Assembly: GCA_030429205.1 (NCBI GenBank)
Contig: JAUICZ010000001.1
Coordinates: forward strand, 358,806-422,805
Reading direction: 5' to 3'
DNA: 64,000 nucleotides
From: Bacteroidia bacterium
Lineage (GTDB): Bacteria > Bacteroidota > Bacteroidia > Chitinophagales > Chitinophagaceae
Shown here: positions 53,083 through 60,646 of the stretch, piece by piece
Layout of the letters: every line of letters begins with the position of its first letter
Numbering within the stretch: the first letter of the stretch is position 1
Position numbers and translations under genes: made by a program
The notes under the pieces: generated by a model
The model's input: only the letters and a program-made list of their open reading frames with translations
Databases searched by the model: none
What the model was told of the DNA's origin: nothing

Positions 53083-56040
53083 ATGGATGAATCACTAGTA
53101 CGCCCCAAAGACATAGAGATTATTAGAGAATTGGAGAAGATGTATAAGATAAAAATAGTCCTAGCACGTCTAATAGATAGTACAGGATCGTCTCAATATA
53201 GTATTAATGAACATGGCAATATCAATGGTATAAGCCTCTGTAATGTAAAAGGTTTTGTAATAGAAAAGACAGTAGATCTTTTAAGTAAATTAAAGCATTT
53301 AGAAACTCTATATTTAACAAGTAACAAAATCAAGAAAATTGAACATGTTGACCGGCTTCACAATTTAACATCACTCAATATTGGTATAAATCAAATTCAA
53401 AAAATTGAAAACCTCGAAACCCTTATTAAACTTAAATCACTTATTATAAGCTTTAACCAAATTCAAAAAATTGAAAACTTAGATACTTTAATTAACCTCG
53501 AGGAGTTAGGGTTACATGAGAACAAAATCAAAAAAATTGAAAACCTCGAAACTCTTACTAAACTTAAAACTCTTTATTTATATGATAATGATATACAAAA
53601 ACTGGAGAACTTAGGTAGTCTAAGGAGTTTAAAAAGATTTTCAATATTCAACAACAAAATCAAAAAAATTGAAAACTTAGATAAGTTATATGCCTTAACT
53701 CAATTTTACGTGTTTGGTAATCCAATACATGACTTAAAAGTGCCAATAAATGAAAACAACTTTAATCTTGTTAATGAATATTTAAAAAAACAAGAGCAAT
53801 CCAACCTACCTCAAACTACAGCTCGTTCAAAAACGCAGCCACTATTAGAAAAAACAGCATTACATATATTGCAACTCATGTTATTAGGTAATGGCGAAGC
53901 AGGAAAAACCAGTGTGTTGCGAACACTACGCACAGCCTGCCTGAATATTGAAGAAAAAGACGAAGGCGATATTGAGCAATTGCCCGAAGGCTCTACACAT
54001 GGTAACATTCATTATTACTGGGACCTGAGCAAAGGCAACAGAAAGAAAGAATATCTATTGGTGAAAGATTTTGGCGGGCAGGAATACTACCATCATTTTC
54101 ACCCCGTGTTTTACCATCCCAATGCACTGTACTGGATAGTAACCACCCCCAAGGCTGCTGAAGATGCAAATAAAAGAGAAGAGAACGGTTCATTCGCTCC
54201 CTCATACTGGCTCGAGAATGTACGCCATTCATTAAGATACTTCCATAAAGAAAAAGATAGCTTCAATGCCTGGCTCTTACTCAACAAAGCAGATAAACAA
54301 AAGCAGGAATACCTGGACTCAATTTCACTGAATGGGTTCAGAAAGTTTTTTACACTTTCCAGCGATGTTGATAATGACGAAGAAGAGATACCCGTACAAT
54401 ATCAGGTGGCCAGCGAAAGGCTATACTATACGTTGAAAGAACATATAGCAGAACAAAAAGGGAAAGAAGAGATCGATATGTTCAGCAAAAAAATATTCGA
54501 AAAGCTGAACAGTATGAACGAAGAAGACAAACAGCAGTACTTTTCATTCAGCATAAAGGAGTTTCAAAAATTTTTAAAAAGTAAAAAGGTAGTACCTGCA
54601 AGTATCATCGACGATTATACACAACTGATCATTAACGACCTGAGGCTGCTGGGCATTTGTATATATATTGAACCCGATGAGGATCAAGACGGGCTGGTAT
54701 TTCTTTTCCCGCAACAACTCACACTGCACATCTTCAATAATATTTTGACCAAAGAGGTTAGAGATAATAAACCTAAAGGAGAGATACCCGAAGAAAACTT
54801 TGAAGGGAATGATAAACTGAAAGAGCTACTGAAACATTTTGAGGTGATCTTTCAGGACGGCGAAACAAAAAAATGGATAGCCCCCCAGTTTTTACCAAAT
54901 GAATACAGCGATGCTGATATGATGGCTATTGCCCGCGACGGTCTGAAAGAAAAACTGGTACTGAAATTTAAAAACTACATGCCCAAAGGCATCATGAGCA
55001 GGCTGGTGGCTTACTTTGGACGAAACCCCTTTAAAAAATGGTATTGGCGAGATGGTATTTTATTCACGCATGATTTTGGCAATGGCAATACTAAAGGGAT
55101 GATCACCGCAGATTGGGAACAATTTACCATCACTATAGAAGCACCGAACACTAAGGACCTCATAGACATATATAAATGTGTATTGCTTGCATTCTTCAAC
55201 AAGCCCGTTGAACGATACATACCACATCCTAAAAAGGATAATGAAGAAGAGCAGGAAGAGATAAAAGAAGACCGTAAACACATGAGCGGAACTGATCTGA
55301 AAACAATGCTCTTGGACCTCTCTGAAGGTATTGAAATAAGTATAGCATATAACAACACTACTTTTATTCCTCTTAAGGAATTCAGGAAATGGATAGGCGC
55401 TTTAAAGCCTACTTTCAACTTTATGCCCGAAGAACAGGTTAAAGACGAGCTGCCAAAAACACATTTTGTGAAGGTATATGAGCACCTGCCTTACATCAGT
55501 TATTTGATCAACACCAAAAAATTCGAAGAAATGTACCAACCTAAAAAGCTATTCATATCCTACTCGCATGATGATATAGAGACCTGCACTAAAATAAAGA
55601 ACCATATCCGCATACTGGAGCGGCAGGGCTATGTATCTACATGGACCGATGCCATGATAGAACCGGGCAGCGAATGGGATAAAAAGATAGAAACAGCTCT
55701 GCGCGAAGCAGATGTGGTATTACTGCTGATGAGCGAAAGTTTCTTTGCCTCTGAATATATATGGAACAGGGAGCTAGAGATCATCAACGAAAAACTGAAA
55801 AGCGGCAATGCTATTGTAATGCCCATTCTTTGCCGCCATTGTTTATGGAATGTACACACTCCTTTCGATGATATGATAGAAAGAGACAGCAAAAGAAATA
55901 TAAAAGATGAAGGTATTGGTAAACTGCAGGCCATGCCTGTCAAAAATGGTAGATTAAACCCCATACATTCAGAAGCATACCCGTTTATCGATGAAGCATA
56001 CACTTACATAGCAGACAAGCTCAAAAGCCGGTTAGACTAA
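53083..56040 (+). CDS. LRR-Roc-COR-TIR protein (bacterial ROCO with TIR effector domain)
   Basis: A 985-residue protein with no signal peptide. Seven 22-residue leucine-rich repeats (about 66-223, SDS22-like LxxLxxLxxN) form a sensor. A Roc GTPase follows at about 262-460: P-loop GNGEAGKT (269-276), switch II DFGGQE (329-334) and NKAD (401-404), all intact. A COR-like dimerisation region lies at about 465-720, then an acidic linker. A TIR domain closes it at 821-985: KKLFISYSHDD, then WNRELE (W894, E897) in the WxxE position of NAD-cleaving TIRs. The domain order resembles eukaryotic NLR logic, and a phage or stress defence role through NAD depletion is inferred. It is a single gene, divergent from purK and convergent with an XRE gene. 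Confidence 0.9.
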   Translation: MDESLVRPKDIEIIRELEKMYKIKIVLARLIDSTGSSQYSINEHGNINGISLCNVKGFVIEKTVDLLSKLKHLETLYLTSNKIKKIEHVDRLHNLTSLNIGINQIQKIENLETLIKLKSLIISFNQIQKIENLDTLINLEELGLHENKIKKIENLETLTKLKTLYLYDNDIQKLENLGSLRSLKRFSIFNNKIKKIENLDKLYALTQFYVFGNPIHDLKVPINENNFNLVNEYLKKQEQSNLPQTTARSKTQPLLEKTALHILQLMLLGNGEAGKTSVLRTLRTACLNIEEKDEGDIEQLPEGSTHGNIHYYWDLSKGNRKKEYLLVKDFGGQEYYHHFHPVFYHPNALYWIVTTPKAAEDANKREENGSFAPSYWLENVRHSLRYFHKEKDSFNAWLLLNKADKQKQEYLDSISLNGFRKFFTLSSDVDNDEEEIPVQYQVASERLYYTLKEHIAEQKGKEEIDMFSKKIFEKLNSMNEEDKQQYFSFSIKEFQKFLKSKKVVPASIIDDYTQLIINDLRLLGICIYIEPDEDQDGLVFLFPQQLTLHIFNNILTKEVRDNKPKGEIPEENFEGNDKLKELLKHFEVIFQDGETKKWIAPQFLPNEYSDADMMAIARDGLKEKLVLKFKNYMPKGIMSRLVAYFGRNPFKKWYWRDGILFTHDFGNGNTKGMITADWEQFTITIEAPNTKDLIDIYKCVLLAFFNKPVERYIPHPKKDNEEEQEEIKEDRKHMSGTDLKTMLLDLSEGIEISIAYNNTTFIPLKEFRKWIGALKPTFNFMPEEQVKDELPKTHFVKVYEHLPYISYLINTKKFEEMYQPKKLFISYSHDDIETCTKIKNHIRILERQGYVSTWTDAMIEPGSEWDKKIETALREADVVLLLMSESFFASEYIWNRELEIINEKLKSGNAIVMPILCRHCLWNVHTPFDDMIERDSKRNIKDEGIGKLQAMPVKNGRLNPIHSEAYPFIDEAYTYIADKLKSRLD
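53278..53751 (+). repeat. 66-bp tandem repeats encoding the leucine-rich repeats
   Basis: Seven units with a 66-base period inside the LRR-Roc-COR-TIR gene. Several units share long near-identical stretches at DNA level, such as AAAATTGAAAACCTCGAAAC at both 53400 and 53530, and forms of CAAAAAAATTGAAAACTTAG. This points to recent duplication of units. The repeat block is visibly more AT-rich than the Roc-COR-TIR part. Confidence 0.8.
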
Positions 56041-56047
56041 AAAATAA

Positions 56048-56257
56048 TCACCCCTCAAAAAACTCCTGTAAGCTCATACCCAGGGCTTGGGCAATGGCAA
56101 ATATTTCGGTGAGCAGCATATCGGCGCCCGCCTCGTAGCGGGCATAGGTTTCGGCAGGGATATCATACGCCTGTGCAAAGGCTGTTGCACTGGTATAGCC
56201 CTTTGCTATTCTTAAACGGCGGATGCGTTTACCCAGAGCCTGTACATCTTCATTCAT
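56048..56257 (-). CDS. small XRE-family HTH regulator
   Basis: A 69-residue stand-alone Cro/CI-type DNA-binding domain. LGKRIRRLRIAKGYTSATAFAQ covers helices 1-2 and PAETYARYEAG the recognition helix; a final LGMSLQEFFEG closes the fold. Its stop lies 7 bases from the stop of the LRR-Roc-COR-TIR gene, with no terminator between, so the two transcripts may collide. It is divergent from the second XRE gene across a perfect palindrome. Control of the TIR gene is inferred from position and shared sites. Confidence 0.88.
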   Translation of the reverse strand: MNEDVQALGKRIRRLRIAKGYTSATAFAQAYDIPAETYARYEAGADMLLTEIFAIAQALGMSLQEFFEG

Positions 56258-56296
56258 GGTTGGTATTATTTATGCACAATATAGATAAAATATCTT

Positions 56297-56320
56297 AATG
56301 GCACCCTATAGGGTGCCATT
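56297..56320. promoter_or_regulatory. 24-bp perfect palindrome between divergent XRE genes
   Basis: AATGGCACCCTA-TAGGGTGCCATT, about 40 bases from each of the two start codons. It shares TAGGGTG/CACCCTA with the repeat at 53020-53037. On the plus strand it is followed by CGTTTTTT, so it can also fold as an intrinsic terminator (10-bp stem, TATA loop) that would stop read-through from the TIR gene. Both roles are possible. Confidence 0.7.
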
Positions 56321-56362
56321 CGTTTTTTAAAGCATTTATACTTTTCAGCATCACAATCGTAC

Positions 56363-56593
56363 ATGGTTACTGCTGTAGACAAATACGTAATAGAAAAAGT
56401 TAAAGAGCGCAGATTGAAGAAAGGCATTTCTCAATCTCAGTTGGCTTTTGAGTTAGGCTATACTTCTAAATCATACATCCAGAAGATAGAGAGCGGCAAA
56501 TACGATAAAAAATACAATGTCTCCCAGCTCAATGAAATAGCCAAAGTGCTGGAGTGCAGTCCGCGAGATTTTCTGCCCAAAGAGCCTGTGTAA
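56363..56593 (+). CDS. small XRE-family HTH regulator
   Basis: A 76-residue HTH_3 protein. VKERRLKKGISQSQLAFELGYTSKSYIQKIESGKYDKKYN spans the five-helix domain, with SQSQLAFELG and SKSYIQKIE as scaffold and recognition helices, and CSPRDFLPKEPV at the end. It is distinct in sequence from the divergent XRE gene at 56048, so this is not a recent duplicate. It may sense or repress the neighbouring LRR-Roc-COR-TIR gene. Confidence 0.88.
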   Translation: MVTAVDKYVIEKVKERRLKKGISQSQLAFELGYTSKSYIQKIESGKYDKKYNVSQLNEIAKVLECSPRDFLPKEPV

Positions 56594-57200
56594 GCACAGC
56601 TTGCATTGTCAATCATTTTATCAAATCATCATTTTTACGTATATTTGTCGTAGTATTTTGCACCAAAATACGGAGATCCCGCAAGGCGGGGTTATAGGAA
56701 TAATGCCTAAAACCATGAGTAACATCAGGCATACACAACAGCCCGGCAGCGCAGTAGCAATACAGGCACATCAGGGCTTTGCGCCTTTTCTGGAGTTTAT
56801 CCCGATGACTTTCGGGATTCTTTCTTTGGGCATGCAAAGAAAGGACAGTAAAAAAGTATTACGTGAGAAAACACTTATATCTCGAGATGCTGAATCAAGT
56901 TCAGCATGACAATAAAAAATGGTGACGTGCTCTTATCGTGCAAAATTCAAAGCGTTCCTAACCCGCATTGATAATCAGGCAGTTAGTTTTTTCAATAAAA
57001 TTTTGAAAATCTGAAACAAAATAGAACAAATAGCACCTTAATCGCCTGAAAATCAATCAGTTAAATCTTCAAAATCAGGAACATCTCCTGAACAAAATAG
57101 AACAAATCTCATAACCTATTGTAAATCAACACTATACAATACTTTAAAAAATATTTCTCCCGCAAATAGGGGTATTCTTTAAGAAGGTTGTCACTATTAT
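56594..57200. other. 607-base gap without a convincing gene, with short inverted and direct repeats
   Basis: Inverted repeats: CCCGC-AAG-GCGGG (56678-56690), ATCCCGA...TCGGGAT (56799-56818) and ATGCTGAA-TCAAG-TTCAGCAT (56887-56907), looking like intergenic REP-type units. A 17-base direct repeat AACAAAATAGAACAAAT occurs at 57015-57031 and 57091-57107. An open frame at 56601-56909 runs through these repeats and has no recognisable protein. The 3' part before 57201 should hold the promoter of the sigma gene, but no clear TAnnTTTG box is seen. Confidence 0.55.
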
Positions 57201-57818
57201 ATGCAGGCGTTGCAGCAGGCTGCTATCTTTGCAGCAGACAATAGAGAACCAGGTGTGCCCGAAATAGGTATCAGCATAAAGAAAGCAGACAGTGCTGTAC
57301 TGTTTGAACAGAGCTTTAAAGACAACTTTAAGCGCTTGCATGCCTATGCCTGCACCATACTGAACAACGAGGCAGATGCAGAAGAGATGGTGCAACAGGT
57401 GTTCTGCAAACTGTGGGAGAAGAAGGAGAAGCTGCAAGAAATAGACTCCATCACTGCATACCTCTACCGATCGGTACATAACGAGTGTATGAACTTTGTG
57501 AAGCACCAAAAGGTAAAAGATGCACACCGCGAGCACAGCACCTATCATAACAGTGATAATACCGACGCGGTAGACAATGCAGCAGAGCGGGAACTGAAAG
57601 AAAGGCTGCACCATGCCATGCAACAACTGCCGGAGCAATGTAGAACCATCTTCCAGATGAGCAGATTTGAGGAGTTGAAGTACCGGGAGATAGCAGACAA
57701 GCTAGGGCTATCTGTAAAAACAATTGAGAACCAAATGGGCAAGGCGCTGAAGATCATGCGGAAGCAACTTGCTGATTATATAACTGTACTATGGCTGTTT
57801 TTAAATTTATTAAACTGA
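57201..57818 (+). CDS. ECF RNA polymerase sigma factor (Bacteroidota type)
   Basis: A 205-residue sigma-70 family protein. Region 2 covers about residues 30-100 (LFEQSFKDNFKRLHAYA, DAEEMVQQVFCKLWEKK). Region 4 covers about 135-185 (LPEQCRTIFQMSRFEELKYREIADKLGLSVKTIE). A hydrophobic C-terminal tail follows (ITVLWLFLNLL). It has the first position of a sigma-FecR-receptor operon; it should direct transcription of that operon or of outer-membrane genes after a surface signal. The FecR gene begins 6 bases after its stop. Confidence 0.93.
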   Translation: MQALQQAAIFAADNREPGVPEIGISIKKADSAVLFEQSFKDNFKRLHAYACTILNNEADAEEMVQQVFCKLWEKKEKLQEIDSITAYLYRSVHNECMNFVKHQKVKDAHREHSTYHNSDNTDAVDNAAERELKERLHHAMQQLPEQCRTIFQMSRFEELKYREIADKLGLSVKTIENQMGKALKIMRKQLADYITVLWLFLNLLN

Positions 57819-57824
57819 TGAAAT

Positions 57825-58799
57825 GTGAAAAATGAACAACGCCATATAAACGATGAGCTTTTGATCAAGCACTTGTTGGGAGAAACCTCTCCCGACGAGC
57901 AGATAACCGTGCAGGCATGGATAGAAGAAAGTAGTGCTAACAAAACTCATTACAAACAATTCAAACAAATATGGGACAAGAGCAAACTGCTGGATACTAA
58001 GAGCAGTGTTGACGAAGACGAGGCATGGAGCAGGTTTCAGGAGCGGGTAAATAATAACGAAGGAAGTAAGACCATTGCGTTACCCAACAAAAGGTTTGCA
58101 CCCATAAAGATAGCTGCGGCTATTGCCGTACTGCTATGCTGCGCGTGGATGGGTAAATACTTTATGTACGACTTTGGTACTACCACCCTCTATGCCGGTA
58201 ACAAGGTACTGGTAGAAACACTACCCGACGGTTCTACAGTTACCATCAACAAGAACTCTTCTGTTAAATACGATAGCGACTTTAGTGGAGACAGCAGGGA
58301 CGTTACTTTAAGTGGAGAGGCTTTCTTCAACGTAACGCCCAATAAACAAAAGCCGTTTATCATCAGCGCAGGCAAGGCTACCGTTACAGTGGTGGGCACC
58401 TCGTTCAATGTAAACAGCAGTAAAGAGCAAACAGAAGTTATAGTAGAAACAGGCTTGGTGAAAGTGGCCAAGAAAATGGAGAGTGTAGAAGTAAGACCAA
58501 AAGAAAAAGCAACTGTCTACAGCAATAAAGCACAACCGGTAAAAGCAGATAACGATGATAAGCTATATAATTACTATCGCACTAAGGAGTTTGTTTGTAA
58601 GAATACTCCGCTGAGCAGACTGGTAAATGTGCTGAGCACAGCATATAATGTAAACATTGTTATCGCGAATGATCAACTGAACGATTTACCTATTACAACC
58701 ACGTTTAAAGATCAAACGCTTGAAGAGATACTAAGTGTAATTAAACAAACCTTTGGTGTAACTATCGAGCGAAATGGAAATAATATCATAATTAAATAG
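57825..58799 (+). CDS. FecR-family anti-sigma factor
   Basis: A 324-residue inner-membrane protein. The N-terminal cytosolic anti-sigma part (1-85, LLIKHLLGETSPDEQI) binds the sigma factor encoded just before it. One membrane segment lies at about 88-106. The periplasmic FecR domain (about 115-215, VLVETLPDGSTVTINKNSSVKYD) follows, then a DUF4974 domain (about 250-324, TPLSRLVNVLSTAYNVNIV). The start is a GTG at 57825. It should receive a signal through the STN domain of the next gene. Confidence 0.93.
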   Translation: MKNEQRHINDELLIKHLLGETSPDEQITVQAWIEESSANKTHYKQFKQIWDKSKLLDTKSSVDEDEAWSRFQERVNNNEGSKTIALPNKRFAPIKIAAAIAVLLCCAWMGKYFMYDFGTTTLYAGNKVLVETLPDGSTVTINKNSSVKYDSDFSGDSRDVTLSGEAFFNVTPNKQKPFIISAGKATVTVVGTSFNVNSSKEQTEVIVETGLVKVAKKMESVEVRPKEKATVYSNKAQPVKADNDDKLYNYYRTKEFVCKNTPLSRLVNVLSTAYNVNIVIANDQLNDLPITTTFKDQTLEEILSVIKQTFGVTIERNGNNIIIK

Positions 58800-58809
58800 C
58801 AACTACGGC

Positions 58810-60618
58810 ATGACACCCCGCCTGCGTTTTGTATACCTTTTTAGTCTGCTTTTGTGCGTGGCAAATATTTGTCAGGCACAATCTCATTTAAGTAAAACAG
58901 TAACCGTTTATGCTACGGATGAACGTCTGGAAGATGTACTGAAAGAGATCAGTAAGCAGGGTGATTTCTTCTTTTCATACAATAGTAAGATCATTCCGGA
59001 TGATAGCCTGATCAGCCTGACTGTAAAAGAAAAAACAGTGCTGGAGGCATTGAACTTTATTTTCAAACAGCAATTTGAGTTTAAAGAAACGCCAAGCCAT
59101 GTTATCATACAAAACCACAGTGCGGGCCAATATTGGTACGTTAGCGGTTACGTAAAAGATTTGGCCACAGGAGAAAACGTACGGGATGTAAGTGTGTTTG
59201 AAAAAGAACAATTGGTTGCATCCATGACTAATGAGCAAGGCTACTTTAAACTACGCCTAAAAGAAAAGGTGCCTTCCATATCCTTGAACGTCAGCAAGTC
59301 TTTGTACAGAGATACGATCATCAATATTAAGCCCGGAGTAGATCAGGAGGTAACCGTAAAAATAGCACCTAAAAGAATAGAGCTGCAAGAGGCCATCATT
59401 AATAGCAGTGGCAAATATGTAGAGAATACATGGTTTGCAAGGCTCTTCTTATCATCTAAGCAACGTTTACAAAGTATCAACCTAAACAAGTTTTTTGTGG
59501 ACATGCCGGTGCAGGGGTCTATCTTCCCGGGGCTGGGTTCGCAAGGTAAGATGACATCACAAACCACTAATAACTTGTCGCTGAATTTAATTGGTGGATA
59601 TACCGCAGGTGTAGAAGGTCTTGAGTTGGGAGGTGTATTTAACATTGTAAAAAACGATGCTAAGTATGTGCAGGCAGGGGGCTTGGTAAATGTAGTTGGC
59701 GGAAGTTTTAAGGGATTTCAAGGTGCAGGGTTTCACAATAATGTGCTTGGTACATTTGCCGGTGTACAAGCCAGTGGTTTCAGTAACATAACTCGCAGAA
59801 ACCTTGTTGGTTTACAAGCTGCAGGTGTATACAATCTAACAATTGGTAAAGTAGATGGTGCACAGTATTCCGGCATTATCAATATGTCTATTGATACGGT
59901 AACAGGAGCACAAATGGCGGGAGTAGTGAACAGCAGTATTAAACCTGTAAGAGGAATACAAGCTGCCGGTATTGTCAACTTTGGTGTGAAAGAAATTAAA
60001 GGAGTGCAAATGGCCGGTGTCCTTAACTTCTCTACACAAAGAGTTAGAGGGGCACAAATATCAGGCTTAGTAAACTATGCTACAGACTACAGAGGCCTGC
60101 AATTGGGCTTGTTCAACTTTGCAGATACGGCATCGGGTGCTGCAATTGGGATATTCAATTTTGTATTGAAGGGATACCACAAATTATCTGTATATACCAA
60201 TGAGTACGGCACTTACAATGTATCATTCAAATCGGGCACTAAATGGCTGTATAATATATACAGTGTAGGGGCACGTAATTACACTGATAAAGTATACACA
60301 TATGGCTTAGGTTGGGGTAGCGAGCTATCACTCAGCAAACGCTTTTCCATCAACCCCGAGCTAGCGGCAGAAGGTATATATATGGGTAGTTGGGAAGATA
60401 TTAACTCCCTTGTAAAGCTTAGGGTTAATCTGAATGTACACTTTGGAAAATATGTTGCGATTTATGCAGGTCCTACTTATAATACTTACTACGATAACAA
60501 CATCACTAAAGTAGCGGGCTACTCAAACGAGCTGTTACCCAACAACTATAAAAGAAATACCTACGACTCAAACCTCAGCAGCTGGATCGGCTGGAATGTT
60601 GGTGTCACAATTTTTTAG
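58810..60618 (+). CDS. STN-domain surface protein with GxQxxGxxN repeats and a barrel-like end
   Basis: A 602-residue secreted protein. The signal peptide ends CQAQ (about 24). An STN domain covers about 28-103 (ATDERLEDVLKEIS, then FFFSYNSKIIP). A carboxypeptidase-regulatory-like domain covers about 108-188. About ten repeats of roughly 20 residues follow (about 258-452), pattern G-hydrophobic-Q-x-Ala/Ser-G-x-x-N. The C-terminal 150 residues look like beta strands and end in VGVTIF. There is no TonB plug. STN domains normally contact FecR, whose gene lies just upstream, so this is a likely signal transducer. The repeats resemble LA_2272-type surface repeats; that match is tentative. Confidence 0.82.
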   Translation: MTPRLRFVYLFSLLLCVANICQAQSHLSKTVTVYATDERLEDVLKEISKQGDFFFSYNSKIIPDDSLISLTVKEKTVLEALNFIFKQQFEFKETPSHVIIQNHSAGQYWYVSGYVKDLATGENVRDVSVFEKEQLVASMTNEQGYFKLRLKEKVPSISLNVSKSLYRDTIINIKPGVDQEVTVKIAPKRIELQEAIINSSGKYVENTWFARLFLSSKQRLQSINLNKFFVDMPVQGSIFPGLGSQGKMTSQTTNNLSLNLIGGYTAGVEGLELGGVFNIVKNDAKYVQAGGLVNVVGGSFKGFQGAGFHNNVLGTFAGVQASGFSNITRRNLVGLQAAGVYNLTIGKVDGAQYSGIINMSIDTVTGAQMAGVVNSSIKPVRGIQAAGIVNFGVKEIKGVQMAGVLNFSTQRVRGAQISGLVNYATDYRGLQLGLFNFADTASGAAIGIFNFVLKGYHKLSVYTNEYGTYNVSFKSGTKWLYNIYSVGARNYTDKVYTYGLGWGSELSLSKRFSINPELAAEGIYMGSWEDINSLVKLRVNLNVHFGKYVAIYAGPTYNTYYDNNITKVAGYSNELLPNNYKRNTYDSNLSSWIGWNVGVTIF

Positions 60619-60646
60619 TGCAACATAGGGGTAACTCCCTTTTAAG

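Noticed and set aside
53278..53751. Possible CRISPR-like array from the regular repeats
   Set aside because: The 66-base period is coding, in frame, and has no spacers; it encodes leucine-rich repeats.
56601..56909. 102-residue open frame after the second XRE gene
   Set aside because: It runs through three short inverted repeats, has no recognisable domain and an unusual composition; more likely intergenic repeat sequence.
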